A DNA stretch of 64,000 bases from Clostridium sp. GTDB lineage: Bacteria; Bacillota; Clostridia; Acetivibrionales; Acetivibrionaceae. Positions 28,397 through 40,307 of this stretch are shown piece after piece. Position numbers and translations under genes: made by a program. The notes below the pieces were generated by a model that saw only the letters and a list, made by a program, of their open reading frames with translations, ran no database searches and was not told the DNA's origin. The stretch spans positions 23,879-87,878 of the forward strand of contig JAAYTS010000144.1 of the NCBI GenBank assembly GCA_012517995.1, written 5' to 3'. Within the stretch, counting starts at the first letter, position 1. Each line of letters begins with the position of its first letter.

Positions 28397-28621
28397 CTAT
28401 TTTATTCCACTCTTTGTCCTAATGTATGTAATCTTTCTTTCATCAATTTCATTAATAGCAATGGTCACAGATTTTTCTGACTCACATTCTGTAAGTTTTG
28501 GGGCACCTTCTGTCAGCTGTCTAGCTCTCTTTGCAGCAGCCACCACCAATGTATACCTGCTATCCACTTTCTCCAGTAATGAACCTATTGGTGGTTCAAT
28601 CATTCTTCTGGTTTTTTTCAT
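28397..28621 (-). CDS. rpoZ: RNA polymerase omega subunit
   Basis: 74 residues, normal for Firmicutes. Seen: IGSLLEKVDSRYTLVVAAAKRARQL, the conserved omega core that wraps the beta-prime C-terminus. Sits between remA and coaBC as usual, but the guanylate kinase gene expected directly upstream is missing. Confidence 0.93.
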   Translation of the reverse strand: MKKTRRMIEPPIGSLLEKVDSRYTLVVAAAKRARQLTEGAPKLTECESEKSVTIAINEIDERKITYIRTKSGIK

Positions 28622-28777
28622 AATACTCTCACATCTCCTTCCCTTATATTAGCAAAAGCGGAAATATAAACATGTTTAAAATGCAACACAAAAATAATGG
28701 CAAATTTTATTTAGGTTTAAAATTTACCTTCCTAATAAATCGAATCTTTTTTAAATTTAACTGTAGGGTGAGAAGAT
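28622..28777. other. remA-rpoZ gap where gmk is usually found
   Basis: 156 AT-rich bases with no frame resembling guanylate kinase (no P-loop GPSGAGK-type sequence, no fragment of its lid). It contains the rpoZ ribosome site AAGGAG near the rpoZ end and nothing else I can name. Confidence 0.6.
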
Positions 28778-29047
28778 TTAATCATCCATATCTTCTTCTG
28801 CTACTTCTACATCTTTGGCATTTAATCTATGAGCAACTGTCTCTGGTTGGACCGCTGACAATATAATATGGTCACTGTCAGTTATTATCACCGCTCTTGT
28901 TCTTCGTCCATAAGTAGCATCTACAAGCATTCCCCTGTCACGCGCTTCCTGTATAATTCTCTTTATAGGTGCTGATTCAGGACTAACTATTGCTATAAGC
29001 CTATTTGCAGAAACAATATTGCCAAAGCCTATATTTATTAATTTCAT
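28778..29047 (-). CDS. remA: Extracellular matrix regulatory protein RemA (DUF370)
   Basis: 89 residues. In Bacillus RemA is a DNA-binding ring-forming activator of biofilm matrix and osmoprotection genes. Seen: the family core [27 protein letters not shown] and [24 protein letters not shown] short acidic tail (VEEDMDD) follows. Co-directional with yicC (28 bases) and rpoZ. Confidence 0.92.
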   Translation of the reverse strand: MKLINIGFGNIVSANRLIAIVSPESAPIKRIIQEARDRGMLVDATYGRRTRAVIITDSDHIILSAVQPETVAHRLNAKDVEVAEEDMDD

Positions 29048-29075
29048 CTAATATTCCTCCCATTTATCCGTCATA

Positions 29076-29954
29076 CTACTCTATATTTTGTGTTTGTTCC
29101 CGTATTTTTTCCAACTCACTTTTGATTTCTATAACTTTTTTGGATACCATCAAATCATTTGCTTTTGAACCAATTGTATTTACTTCCCTATTCATTTCCT
29201 GAAGTAAAAAATCAAGCTTTCTTCCAATGGGTACATCCATTTCTAATGTATCCCTAAACTGGCTAATATGGCTGTTTAGGCGCACCAATTCTTCATCAAT
29301 ATTACATCTGTCAGCAAAAATAGCAATTTCCATCATCATTCTGTTCTCATCTATTACCTGTTGCTCTAATAACTCTTTTATTCTATTTTCTAATCTATAT
29401 TTATATTCTTTTACAATTTCGGGGCATCTTATGCTTATTTCCTTAATAATATTTTCAATTAAAAATGTCCTTTTAACTAAATCAGCCTTTAAGCCCTCTC
29501 CTTCAGCTTTTCTCATATCAATTAATGATTCTAAAGCACCATCTAAAGCTTCTGACAACAGTTCCCAAAGTTTCTTTTCATCTTGTTCTGCTTTCTCAAC
29601 TTTAATAACATCTGGAAACTTTGCTATTAATGATACAGATATATCATCCTTTAGTTCATATTTATCTCTTAAAAGTTCCATACTTTTTATATATGCTTTA
29701 ACAAGTCCCTCATCTATTGATATACTTTTAGAATCCTCTGAAAAATCATCAAAATTAATGTAAATATCTGCCTTACCCCGTGATATTACCTTTCCCACTT
29801 TTTCTCTTATCTTATCTTCTAAAAATGAAATTTGTCGTGGAATCTTTATATAAAGGTCACAATATCTATGGTTAACTGTTTTTATTTCAACTAAGAATTC
29901 CCTGCCATCTCCTTGGGATTTTCCCCGACCAAAACCTGTCATACTATAAACCAT
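29076..29954 (-). CDS. yicC: YicC-family endoribonuclease
   Basis: 292 residues. YicC/YloC proteins are hexameric endoribonucleases. Seen: the hallmark N-terminus SMTGFGRGKSQ, VEIKTVNHRYCDLYIKIPR, and the C-terminal DUF1732 part with GRKLDFLLQEMNREVNTIGSKAND. I start at the ATG giving MVYSMTGFG, 9 bases after GAGG; an ATG three codons earlier abuts the ribosome site. First gene of the remA-rpoZ-coaBC cluster. Confidence 0.93.
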   Translation of the reverse strand: MVYSMTGFGRGKSQGDGREFLVEIKTVNHRYCDLYIKIPRQISFLEDKIREKVGKVISRGKADIYINFDDFSEDSKSISIDEGLVKAYIKSMELLRDKYELKDDISVSLIAKFPDVIKVEKAEQDEKKLWELLSEALDGALESLIDMRKAEGEGLKADLVKRTFLIENIIKEISIRCPEIVKEYKYRLENRIKELLEQQVIDENRMMMEIAIFADRCNIDEELVRLNSHISQFRDTLEMDVPIGRKLDFLLQEMNREVNTIGSKANDLMVSKKVIEIKSELEKIREQTQNIE

Positions 29955-30152
29955 TTTTTTCATCCTCTTCTATATGGACTTAATATCTAGATATATATTC
30001 CATATGGGCTTTATATCTAAACATATACCTAAATATGTATAAATCTATGTTTTTAATTAATATTTTATAAATACCAAAATTTATACGTATTTTTCAATAC
30101 GTATTATAACACAACCTTTTTAAAGCTGCAAACAAAATAAATTACTATAAAC

Positions 30153-30524
30153 TTATCCTTCACAAACATTTTTTATTGCCTGTAAAACCCTGGATTTTTC
30201 AAAAGGCTTGACAACAAAATCCTTAGCCCCCATTTTTATAGCTTCAACAACCATGGATTGCTGTCCCATTGCAGAAACCATTATTATTCCTGTTTCCGGA
30301 CTATACTTTAATATTTCTTTTATAGCAGATATTCCGTCCATCTCAGGCATTGTAATATCCAATGTTATAATATCTGGTTTGTGAATTTTCACCTGCTCAA
30401 TAGCCTCATATCCATTGGAACCTTCTCCAACCACCTTGTAGCCTTCCACTTCTTCTATCATTTTCTTTAAAAGAGTGCGCATAAAAACAGCATCATCAAC
30501 TACAACAAATCTTAGATCATACAT
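30153..30524 (-). CDS. cheY: CheY-like single-domain response regulator
   Basis: About 123 residues, receiver domain only. Seen: acidic pair in VVDDAVFMR, phosphoacceptor Asp in IITLDITMPEMDG, Thr/Ser switch in IIMVSAMGQQ, and the lysine in FVVKPFEKSR. Its ribosome site AGGAG lies within the rsmE end, 9 bases before the ATG chosen (MYDLRF), so translation is coupled to rsmE. It is the last gene of the heat-shock operon and far from other che genes. CheY-type output by protein binding is likely; the partner is unknown. Confidence 0.9.
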   Translation of the reverse strand: MYDLRFVVVDDAVFMRTLLKKMIEEVEGYKVVGEGSNGYEAIEQVKIHKPDIITLDITMPEMDGISAIKEILKYSPETGIIMVSAMGQQSMVVEAIKMGAKDFVVKPFEKSRVLQAIKNVCEG

Positions 30525-31263
30525 AGCCCACATCTCCTAATTCATACATTAGTATTGATAAAACAACAATTCCAGCCGTTTCTGTTCTCAGTATTCTTGG
30601 TCCTAAAGAAATGATATTAAACTGATTTTTAAGTGCTAATTCTATTTCCTTGTCACAAAATCCTCCTTCAGGTCCTATAAAAATAAATACATCTTTAGTA
30701 TTTGATTTTTCCTTTAAAATACCCTTTATCCCTTGAGATTTTTCCTTTTCATAAGGTAATATTTTAAAGCCATTATTAGGAAGTGTATCTACTGCATCTT
30801 TAAAATTTATTGGATACTCTACTTTAGGAATAATTCCTCTATTACACTGTTTTGCTGCCTCCATGGAAATTCGGTTCCATCTTTGATGTTTCTTTTTATA
30901 ATTATCCTTTGAAATTTTAACAACTGTTCTTTCTGTAATAACAGGAACTATTTTTTTTACACCTAATTCTACTCCTTTTTGTATTATAAAATCCATTTTG
31001 TCAGACTTAGGTAATCCTTGAAAAAGAACTATATCCACAGGTGGTTCTGAAGCATTTTTACAAGAACTAATAATTTTAGTATCCACTGTAGAGGAATTTA
31101 TTTTTTCTATCTTTACATGATAGTCAATTCCTAAACCATCAGATACTATTATATTATCTCCACTCTTTAATCTCAATACTTTTTTTATGTGAACAACATC
31201 TTCACCTGTAATGGTAATTGAATCAGATGAAATGTTTTCACCATTTACAAAGAATTTGGACAT
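30517..31263 (-). CDS. rsmE: 16S rRNA (uracil1498-N3)-methyltransferase
   Basis: 248 residues, SPOUT family. N-terminal PUA-like part, C-terminal knotted domain with VLFQGLPKSDKMDFIIQKGVELG, FIGPEGGFCDKEIE and SLGPRILRTETA, the SAM-binding knot. Overlaps prmA by 19 bases upstream and nearly touches cheY downstream, so it is tightly coupled in the dnaK operon, its common place in Firmicutes. Confidence 0.95.
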   Translation of the reverse strand: MSKFFVNGENISSDSITITGEDVVHIKKVLRLKSGDNIIVSDGLGIDYHVKIEKINSSTVDTKIISSCKNASEPPVDIVLFQGLPKSDKMDFIIQKGVELGVKKIVPVITERTVVKISKDNYKKKHQRWNRISMEAAKQCNRGIIPKVEYPINFKDAVDTLPNNGFKILPYEKEKSQGIKGILKEKSNTKDVFIFIGPEGGFCDKEIELALKNQFNIISLGPRILRTETAGIVVLSILMYELGDVGYV

Positions 31264-32186
31264 CTAAAAACAATCGCCACCCATTCTCCTAATTCTAGTA
31301 CTTCTTCACAGCTAAATGCTTTTTTTGTATACTCATCTATCACTTCTTGCTTTCTTTCCTTTATAATACCTGATGTAATAAAAATACCTTCTTCTTTTAA
31401 ATATGAAGAAATGTCACTAGAAAGTCCTATTATTACATCTGCAATAATGTTAGCCACAATTAAATCCGACTTTATTTTTTCTATATCAGTTAACACACCT
31501 TTTACAGCATGAATATTTTCAACTTTGTTTATTATAGAATTTTCCTTTGCAATCTTTACTGCTACTTCATCTATGTCAAGAGCTGTAATATGGGATGCTC
31601 CTAATTTAGAAGCAATTATTGATAAAATCCCAGTTCCACATCCCACATCAATAACTCTATCCCCTTTATTTATATACTTTTCCAATAGCACTGCACACAT
31701 GCTTGTAGATTCATGAGTACCTGTTCCAAAAGCCATACCAGGGTCAAGTTCAATAACTATTTCATCATCCTTTTTATTATAAACTTCCCAAGACGGCTTT
31801 ATTACTAATTTATCTGTAATATGAAATGGCTTGTAGTGTTTTTTCCACGATGTACTCCAGTCTTCTTCATCAACTTCAAAATATCCTGAAAATCCTTCTC
31901 CTATATCAAGAAAATTTTTAATAAAATGCAATTTCTCCTCTATCAAAGCCACTATTTTAGAAATATCCTTTTCCTGAGAAAAATAAGCTTTAATTACAAC
32001 AGTATTGCCTAAGGATTTTATAAATTCTTCATCAGCATAGTCTAAAGAATCCTGCCTTAAAATCTGTTTTTTTATATCATTTGGGTCTTCAATGGAAGAA
32101 CCTGCTGCACCTATAGAAGAAAGCATTTCACATATTGCATCCTGAGCTTCTTCAGTTGTCTTTATCACAATTTCATACCATTTCAT
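31245..32186 (-). CDS. prmA: Ribosomal protein L11 methyltransferase
   Basis: 313 residues, normal. N-terminal substrate-recognition domain; C-terminal Rossmann methyltransferase with IDVGCGTGILSI (SAM motif I), LDIDEVAV and VANIIADVI. Trimethylates L11 amino groups in other bacteria. GGAGG 7 bases before ATG; follows dnaJ by 30 bases. Confidence 0.95.
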   Translation of the reverse strand: MKWYEIVIKTTEEAQDAICEMLSSIGAAGSSIEDPNDIKKQILRQDSLDYADEEFIKSLGNTVVIKAYFSQEKDISKIVALIEEKLHFIKNFLDIGEGFSGYFEVDEEDWSTSWKKHYKPFHITDKLVIKPSWEVYNKKDDEIVIELDPGMAFGTGTHESTSMCAVLLEKYINKGDRVIDVGCGTGILSIIASKLGASHITALDIDEVAVKIAKENSIINKVENIHAVKGVLTDIEKIKSDLIVANIIADVIIGLSSDISSYLKEEGIFITSGIIKERKQEVIDEYTKKAFSCEEVLELGEWVAIVFRCPNSL

Positions 32187-32216
32187 TATTTTTCCTCCAG
32201 ATAAAATCTTTAATTA

Positions 32217-33350
32217 CTACATTCCCAATGCACTTTTCATTTTATCAAAAAAACTCTTCCTCTGCTCATGAACTTCATCACCAATTAACTCTGCAAACTC
32301 TCTTAGCACACTTTTTTGTTTCTCGTTAAGCTTTCTGGGCACTTCCACATTTACAGTAAAATATTGATCTCCCTTTGAATTTGTTCTGGCAATGGGTGCT
32401 CCTTTTCCTTTTAGTCTAAATCTTGTACCTGTCTGGGTTCCTTCTGGAATAACAAACTTTTCTTTACCGTAGACAGTAGGTACCTCCAATTCTGCCCCTA
32501 GAGCCGCCTGAGCAAAAGTAATAGGTATTTCACAAAAAATATTATTCCCTTGACGAATAAATATTGGGTGAGACTTTACCTTAACTGTAAAATAAATATC
32601 TCCAGCTGGTCCTCCATTAGAACCAGGTTCTCCAGCACCTCTTAAAGGAATGGTCTGACCATCTGAAATTCCCGCTGGAACTTTTATTTTTAATCTTACA
32701 GTTTTTTTCACTCTTCCTCTTCCATTACACATTTCACAAGGATTTGTGATAATCTTTCCCTCTCCATGGCACACATCACAAGTTTTAATGTTTACAAAAT
32801 GTCCAAATGGTGTTCTTTGCTTATATTGAACCTGACCTGTACCTGCACACTGCTGACATGTTGTGGGCTTGCTTCCAGCCTTTGAACCACTTCCATCACA
32901 TTTTGGACATATATGCATTTTATTTATAGGAACTTCTTTTTCAACTCCAAATATGGATTCTTCAAATGTTAATTCCATTGCAAAGTGTAAATCAGCACCC
33001 TTTTGAGGACCTCTTCTGGTTCTGGTTCTTCCTCCAAACATGGAGCTTCCAAAAAATGTCTCAAATATATCTCCAAAATCAAAATCACTAAAGCCGCCAC
33101 TAAAGCCACCAAATCCACCTGCGTCATTAGATACATGACCAAATTGGTCATATTGGGCTCTCTTTTGAGAATCACTTAATACCTCATATGCTTCAGCAGC
33201 TTCTTTAAACTTGGCTTCGGCAGTTTTATCATTGGGATTCATATCAGGATGATACATCTTTGCCAGTTTTCTATATGCTTTTTTTATATCGGCATCAGAT
33301 GCATTTCTATCAACCCCTAAAACTTCGTAGTAATCCCTTTTATGAGCCAT
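32217..33350 (-). CDS. dnaJ: Chaperone protein DnaJ
   Basis: 377 residues, type I Hsp40. J domain 1-70 with the HPD motif (YHPDMNP); Gly/Phe-rich stretch about 72-110; four zinc-binding CxxCxGxG repeats ([32 protein letters not shown]) about 145-215; C-terminal substrate-binding domains. Stimulates DnaK ATPase. Separated from dnaK by 87 bases with a strong hairpin. Confidence 0.97.
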   Translation of the reverse strand: MAHKRDYYEVLGVDRNASDADIKKAYRKLAKMYHPDMNPNDKTAEAKFKEAAEAYEVLSDSQKRAQYDQFGHVSNDAGGFGGFSGGFSDFDFGDIFETFFGSSMFGGRTRTRRGPQKGADLHFAMELTFEESIFGVEKEVPINKMHICPKCDGSGSKAGSKPTTCQQCAGTGQVQYKQRTPFGHFVNIKTCDVCHGEGKIITNPCEMCNGRGRVKKTVRLKIKVPAGISDGQTIPLRGAGEPGSNGGPAGDIYFTVKVKSHPIFIRQGNNIFCEIPITFAQAALGAELEVPTVYGKEKFVIPEGTQTGTRFRLKGKGAPIARTNSKGDQYFTVNVEVPRKLNEKQKSVLREFAELIGDEVHEQRKSFFDKMKSALGM

Positions 33351-33383
33351 CCAATCAACTCCTCTGAATTAATCCTTCTTTTC

Positions 33384-33422
33384 ATATATAATCCAAGTTA
33401 TTTTTATAACTTGGATTATATA
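33384..33422 (-). other. Strong intercistronic hairpin between dnaK and dnaJ
   Basis: A 17-bp perfect stem, arms 33384-33400 and 33406-33422 containing AATCCAAGTTA and TAACTTGGATT, with a 5-nt loop. There is no T run on minus-strand exit, so it looks like an RNA-processing or stability element rather than a terminator. Confidence 0.6.
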
Positions 33423-33437
33423 TGCTATAAAACCTAT

Positions 33438-35345
<1,908 letters not shown>

Positions 35346-35365
35346 TTAGTTGCGTTATCTTCTCT

Positions 35366-35974
35366 TTAGTTAGCAACTTTAACCATGCTATACCGTATTA
35401 CTTTGTCTTTACATTTATAGCCTTTTTGTAATTCTTCAACAATTATGTTTTCTCCAAAGGAATCATCTTCCACATGCATAACAGCATTATGCTTGTTTGG
35501 ATCAAAGGCACTGCCGACTCCCTCTATTTCAGTGACCTCTAGTTTTCCCAACACTTCTTTAAACTGCTTATAGATTAAGTTAATACCTTCTGCTAATGTT
35601 TTAGAGTCTGCACCTTTATCTAATGCCTCAACGGCCCTTTCAATATTATCTATCACAGGCAAAAAAGCCTTTACCACGTCAGTTAAGGCACTATCATATA
35701 TTCCAACTTTTTCCTTTGCAGTTCTCTTTTTGTAATTATCAAACTCTGCAGCCACCCTTTGAAACATATTTATATACTCTTCACACTGTTTTGATTTTTC
35801 ATCAAACTTAGCCTTTAACTGATCAACTTTCTCTGAATTATCATCTGACTCTTCATTAACTACAGTATCTTTTTTTACTGTTTCTTCTACAGCTTCCTCT
35901 ACAGTTTCTTTTACATTGGCTTCATTATTTTTTAATTCTTCGTTTTTGCCATGTAAGTTTTTATCTCTAGTCAT
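35366..35974 (-). CDS. grpE: Nucleotide exchange factor GrpE
   Basis: 202 residues. Long acidic/Glu-rich N-terminal tail (about 1-60), a long coiled-coil helix, then the beta domain signature with VEGVGSAFDPNKHNAVMHV. Releases ADP from DnaK. Lies between hrcA and dnaK. AAGGAGG is 13 bases before the ATG, rather distant. Confidence 0.96.
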   Translation of the reverse strand: MTRDKNLHGKNEELKNNEANVKETVEEAVEETVKKDTVVNEESDDNSEKVDQLKAKFDEKSKQCEEYINMFQRVAAEFDNYKKRTAKEKVGIYDSALTDVVKAFLPVIDNIERAVEALDKGADSKTLAEGINLIYKQFKEVLGKLEVTEIEGVGSAFDPNKHNAVMHVEDDSFGENIIVEELQKGYKCKDKVIRYSMVKVAN

Positions 35975-36058
35975 TTGAACACTGGCACCTCCTTATATTT
36001 AAAATTCATTTGTAAAAGCTCAATTAATTGTATATAAAATAAAAACTTCAATGATATA

Positions 36059-37114
36059 TTAAATATTTTCTTCATTTTCTCCAATTAGTTTTCGAATTTC
36101 TTCATTTGCCTTTTTTCTCATATAGTTCATAGCAGCCAGTACCTTTGAATACTCCATACGTGTAGGACCTATTACTCCAACCGTCCCTACCACAACATTT
36201 CCTAAACTATATGTGGTGGTAACAAGACTGCAATCCTTCATTTCTATAATTTTATTTTCTTCTCCAATGGTAACTTTAATATAGTCACCTTGTTTATAAA
36301 CACTATTAAGAATCTTCCTTAGAACATCCTTAGCATCCATAAAATTTAAAAATTCCCTTGCCCTCACAACATCGCTAAACTCTGGATGATTAAGCATATT
36401 AATTGCACCATCAAGATAAATTTCAGGATAATCAATTTGATTTATACAATGGGTTACACCATTTAATACAGGATGCAAAACACTGCTGTCATTTCCCAAT
36501 AACAGTTCTATTTCTTTTATAACAGACGCATTTATATTATCTATAGTAAGGCCTTTTAATTTATCATTAAATATATTAGAAACAGTTATTAAATGTTCTG
36601 GAAGAACTGTTTCAGGAATATTTATTATTCTGTTTTTTATAACTCCTGCATTTGTTAAAACCACAATAAGAGCTTTTCCCTTTTCAACAGGCACTATCTG
36701 CACAGTTTTTAATATACTGTTTTGTTTTCCAGGAGTTGAAGCCATAGATGCATATTTGGTAATTTGTGACATAATAACAGATGCCCGTTTTAAAAGCTGA
36801 CTTAATTCATTTATCTGTGTTTCCATTGCATCTTTTATACTGTATATTTCTTCATCAGTAAGCTCACTAAACTCCATAAGCTGATCTACATAAAAACGGT
36901 AACCTTTATCTGAGGGAATTCTTCCAGCTGAAGTATGTGGCTGGGTTAAATATCCCATATCTTCTAAATCAGCCATTTCATTCCTTATTGTTGCAGAACT
37001 TAAACCAAGTCCATGTTTTCTTGCAAGTGTTCTTGATCCAATTGGCTCTGCAGTACTGATGTAATCGTCGACAACAGCATGTAATATGCTTTTTTTCCTA
37101 TCGTCCAAAAACAT
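36059..37114 (-). CDS. hrcA: Heat-inducible transcription repressor HrcA
   Basis: About 351 residues. N-terminal winged helix with LDDRKKSILHAVVDDYI and GLSSATIRNEMADLEDMGYL, then the GAF-like domain. Binds CIRCE operators and is folded by GroE in known systems. Start at the ATG 8 bases behind AAAGGAG; GTG and ATG codons slightly upstream overlap the ribosome site. It autoregulates this operon through the CIRCE at 37131-37157. Confidence 0.96.
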   Translation of the reverse strand: MFLDDRKKSILHAVVDDYISTAEPIGSRTLARKHGLGLSSATIRNEMADLEDMGYLTQPHTSAGRIPSDKGYRFYVDQLMEFSELTDEEIYSIKDAMETQINELSQLLKRASVIMSQITKYASMASTPGKQNSILKTVQIVPVEKGKALIVVLTNAGVIKNRIINIPETVLPEHLITVSNIFNDKLKGLTIDNINASVIKEIELLLGNDSSVLHPVLNGVTHCINQIDYPEIYLDGAINMLNHPEFSDVVRAREFLNFMDAKDVLRKILNSVYKQGDYIKVTIGEENKIIEMKDCSLVTTTYSLGNVVVGTVGVIGPTRMEYSKVLAAMNYMRKKANEEIRKLIGENEENI

Positions 37115-37130
37115 CTGCATCACTCCTTTG

Positions 37131-37157
37131 TTAGCACTCTATTTAGTTGAGTGCTAA
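37131..37157. promoter_or_regulatory. CIRCE operator (HrcA binding site)
   Basis: Perfect consensus: TTAGCACTC (37131-37139), 9-base spacer, GAGTGCTAA (37149-37157). It lies between the -10 of the hrcA promoter and the hrcA start, hence in the transcribed leader. Confidence 0.97.
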
Positions 37158-37167
37158 TTCTATTTTA

Positions 37168-37196
37168 AAAATACCATCGTAATTTTCTTTTGTCAA
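37168..37196 (-). promoter_or_regulatory. Sigma-A promoter of the hrcA-grpE-dnaK operon
   Basis: Minus strand: -35 TTGACA (37191-37196, perfect), 17-base spacer, -10 TATTTT (37168-37173). The CIRCE follows directly, as in other class I heat-shock operons. Confidence 0.85.
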
Positions 37197-37212
37197 GATG
37201 TTTTATACCACT

Positions 37213-38355
37213 CTATTCTAATAAAAATTCCATAAACACTTGATTTGCCAAGTCTAACCCCAAAGATGTAAGTTTTAACATATTACCATCTATTCTAATA
37301 AGATTTCTTTTTATAAGATTTTCTATCTCTTTATTATATACCTCAAATATTTCCATTTTAAACTTGTTTTTAAAATCTTCTAAACAGATGCCCTCTGTCA
37401 GCCTAAGCCCTAATATCATATATTCTGAAATTCTGTCTTCTTTCTCTATTAACTGTTGATTTTCCAAAATAGATATATCTTTATTTACATTATTTACATA
37501 TTTGTCTAAACTAACTATATTATTATATCTTATATTGTCAAAAAATGAATGAGAACCTGCTCCTATTCCAATGTATTCTAAATTTTTCCAATACACAAGA
37601 TTGTGTCTGCACAAAAAACCCTCTTTAGAAAAATTAGATATCTCATAGTGCTGATATTTTTTCTTACTTAGCTTTTCTATTGCCATCCAATACATTTTTC
37701 TATCACAATCATCACCAACAGGTGTAATCTCACCTCTATTTAGCTTTTCTCCAAATACTGTTCCTTCCTCAATTTTAAGGCTATAACAAGACAGATGAGC
37801 TGGGCTGCATTTTATAACATACTCTAATGTTTCATTCCAATCATCTAAAGTTTGATGGGGTATCCCAAAAATAAGGTCTATATTGATATTTTTAAAGCCT
37901 GCCTTTAATGCCAGATTATACCCTGCATCAAACTCTTCTAAACCGTGAACTCTTCCTAATTTTTTTAACAATCTGTCCTGAACTGCCTGAAGTCCAATGC
38001 TAAGCCTGTTAATTCCACTTTTTATATATGTATCAAGCTTCTCATCTGTCAATGTTCCAGGGTTTGATTCTATTGTTACTTCCCCATCTTTATCTATATC
38101 AAAATTTTCATTTAATAATAACATCAATCTATATATATTATTTGAATCAACTACAGAAGGTGTTCCACCACCAATAAAAATGGTATTTATTTTGTAATGT
38201 TTTAACTTTTTTTGGTATTGGATTAATTCCTTTTCTAATGCATTAAAATATGCAGGAATAAGCTCATCCCTGCATGGAAAAGAATTAAAATCACAATAAT
38301 AACATTTTGACTTACAAAAAGGTATATGAATATATAAACTAATACTTTTTTTCAT
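37213..38355 (-). CDS. hemW: Radical SAM protein HemW-like (heme chaperone / HemN-like)
   Basis: 380 residues. Radical SAM cluster CKSKCYYC right after YIHIPFC, then FIGGGTPSV and NPGTL, and a C-terminal HemN-type domain. HemW proteins are heme chaperones rather than coproporphyrinogen dehydrogenases, although older annotation calls them oxygen-independent oxidases; family assignment here rests on length and position. Between lepA and hrcA, the common Firmicute order. Confidence 0.93.
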   Translation of the reverse strand: MKKSISLYIHIPFCKSKCYYCDFNSFPCRDELIPAYFNALEKELIQYQKKLKHYKINTIFIGGGTPSVVDSNNIYRLMLLLNENFDIDKDGEVTIESNPGTLTDEKLDTYIKSGINRLSIGLQAVQDRLLKKLGRVHGLEEFDAGYNLALKAGFKNINIDLIFGIPHQTLDDWNETLEYVIKCSPAHLSCYSLKIEEGTVFGEKLNRGEITPVGDDCDRKMYWMAIEKLSKKKYQHYEISNFSKEGFLCRHNLVYWKNLEYIGIGAGSHSFFDNIRYNNIVSLDKYVNNVNKDISILENQQLIEKEDRISEYMILGLRLTEGICLEDFKNKFKMEIFEVYNKEIENLIKRNLIRIDGNMLKLTSLGLDLANQVFMEFLLE

Positions 38356-38388
38356 TTTTTACACCATTTCTCTTTATTCTGTCCTTTT

Positions 38389-40200
38389 TTAAGTATCCAA
38401 TTTAAGAACACTCATAAAAGCTTCTTGAGGAACTTCTACACTTCCCACTTGACGCATTCTCTTTTTACCTTCTTTTTGTTTTTCTAAAAGTTTTTTCTTA
38501 CGGCTAATATCTCCACCGTAACATTTAGCTAAAACATCTTTTCTGTATGCTTTTACAGTTTCCCTTGCAATTATTTTGCCCCCTATACATGCCTGTATAG
38601 GTATTTCAAATTGTTGCCTTGGAATTGTTTCTTTTAATTTTTCTGCAATTCTTCTCCCTCTAGAATATGCCTTGTCCTCATGAACAATAAAAGAAAGAGC
38701 ATCTACAACTTCACCATTTAGCATAATATCTAATTTTACAAGATCTGATTTTTCATATCCCATTAAATCATAATCTAGTGATGCATAACCCTTTGTCCTT
38801 GATTTTAACGCATCAAAAAAATCATATATTATCTCATTTAAAGGCATCTCATATGTTAGCATCACTCTACTGTCATCTATATAAGACATATCTTTATATA
38901 TTCCTCTTCTTTCTTGAGAAAGTTCCATAATATTTCCTACAAATTCTGTAGGTGCCATAATAGAAGCTTTTACAATGGGTTCTTCCATATATTCAATTTC
39001 TGTTACAGGAGGCATATTTGTTGGATTATCAATATCAAATACCTCACCGTTTTTCTTTTTCACCTTGTAAACAACACTTGGTGCTGTAGTAACCAAGTCA
39101 AAGTCATATTCCCGCTCCAATCTTTCCTGGATAATTTCCATATGTAAAAGTCCTAAAAAACCACATCTGAATCCAAAACCTAAAGCAATTGATGTTTCAG
39201 GTTCAAATATAAGTGATGCATCATTTAATTGAAGCTTTTCTAGTGCCTCTCTTAAATCCCCGTATTTTGAACCATCAGCAGGGTAAATACCACAAAACAC
39301 CATAGGGTTAACTTTTTTATAGCCTGGTAAAGGCTCAGATGCAGGATTGTCCAATAATGTAACAGTATCCCCTACTCTTGTATCTTTTACATTTTTAATG
39401 CTTGCCACAATATAGCCCACTTCTCCAGCTATTAAAGAATCACATGGAGTCATACCTCCTGGCCTTAAATAACCTAATTCAGTAACAATAAATTCTTTTT
39501 TGGTGTTCATCATTTTTATTTTATCGCCTACTTTGATAGTTCCTTCTTTTACCCTTATATACACAATTACACCTTTGTAGCTATCATAAAAAGAATCGAA
39601 AATTAACGCTCTTAATGGTTTATCTGGACTTTCAACAGGATAAGGCACTTTTTTGACAATTTCTTCAAGTACATCCTCTATGTTTATTCCATTCTTTGCA
39701 GATATTAAAGGAGCATCGGATGCCTCAAGTCCAATTACATCTTCTATTTCCTTTTTCACAAAATCAGGTCTTGCACTTGGTAAATCAATTTTATTTATTA
39801 CAGGAATTATTTCTAAATCATGTTCTAATGCAAGATAAACATTTGCTAAGGTCTGAGCCTCTATTCCCTGTGCAGCATCAACTACAAGAATTGCACCTTC
39901 ACATGCTGCCAAACTTCTTGACACTTCATAATTAAAATCCACATGCCCGGGAGTGTCAATAAGATTTAATATATATTCCTCTCCATCTTTAGCTTTATAT
40001 AACATCCTCACCGCCTGGGCTTTTATTGTAATACCTCTTTCTTTTTCTATATCCATATTGTCTAATATTTGGCTCTCCATCTCTCTTTGACTCAAAACGC
40101 CTGTAATCTCTAACATCCTGTCTGCAAGTGTAGATTTACCATGATCAATATGTGCAATTATACAAAAATTTCTAATTTTCTCTTGTCTTACATTTGGCAT
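38389..40200 (-). CDS. lepA: Elongation factor 4 (LepA)
   Basis: 603 residues, full length. GTPase domain with G1 [10 protein letters not shown]3 DTPGHVDF and G4 NKIDLP; EF-G-like domains; LepA-specific C-terminal domain with [26 protein letters not shown]. Ribosome-binding back-translocase/biogenesis factor. Good GGAGGA upstream. Followed by hemW at 33 bases. Confidence 0.97.
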   Translation of the reverse strand: MPNVRQEKIRNFCIIAHIDHGKSTLADRMLEITGVLSQREMESQILDNMDIEKERGITIKAQAVRMLYKAKDGEEYILNLIDTPGHVDFNYEVSRSLAACEGAILVVDAAQGIEAQTLANVYLALEHDLEIIPVINKIDLPSARPDFVKKEIEDVIGLEASDAPLISAKNGINIEDVLEEIVKKVPYPVESPDKPLRALIFDSFYDSYKGVIVYIRVKEGTIKVGDKIKMMNTKKEFIVTELGYLRPGGMTPCDSLIAGEVGYIVASIKNVKDTRVGDTVTLLDNPASEPLPGYKKVNPMVFCGIYPADGSKYGDLREALEKLQLNDASLIFEPETSIALGFGFRCGFLGLLHMEIIQERLEREYDFDLVTTAPSVVYKVKKKNGEVFDIDNPTNMPPVTEIEYMEEPIVKASIMAPTEFVGNIMELSQERRGIYKDMSYIDDSRVMLTYEMPLNEIIYDFFDALKSRTKGYASLDYDLMGYEKSDLVKLDIMLNGEVVDALSFIVHEDKAYSRGRRIAEKLKETIPRQQFEIPIQACIGGKIIARETVKAYRKDVLAKCYGGDISRKKKLLEKQKEGKKRMRQVGSVEVPQEAFMSVLKLDT

Positions 40201-40307
40201 TTACTCATCCTCCTGTTATCTAAGGAAGTATAAATTAATATTTTTCATATCAACACATTATTATAGCATAACAAATACCATGTGAACAGGAAATTTTTAA
40301 GCATTTT

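Noticed and set aside
28038-28652. 204-codon plus-strand frame over coaBC and rpoZ
   Set aside because: Antisense to two recognised genes, low-complexity hydrophobic product, no ribosome site.
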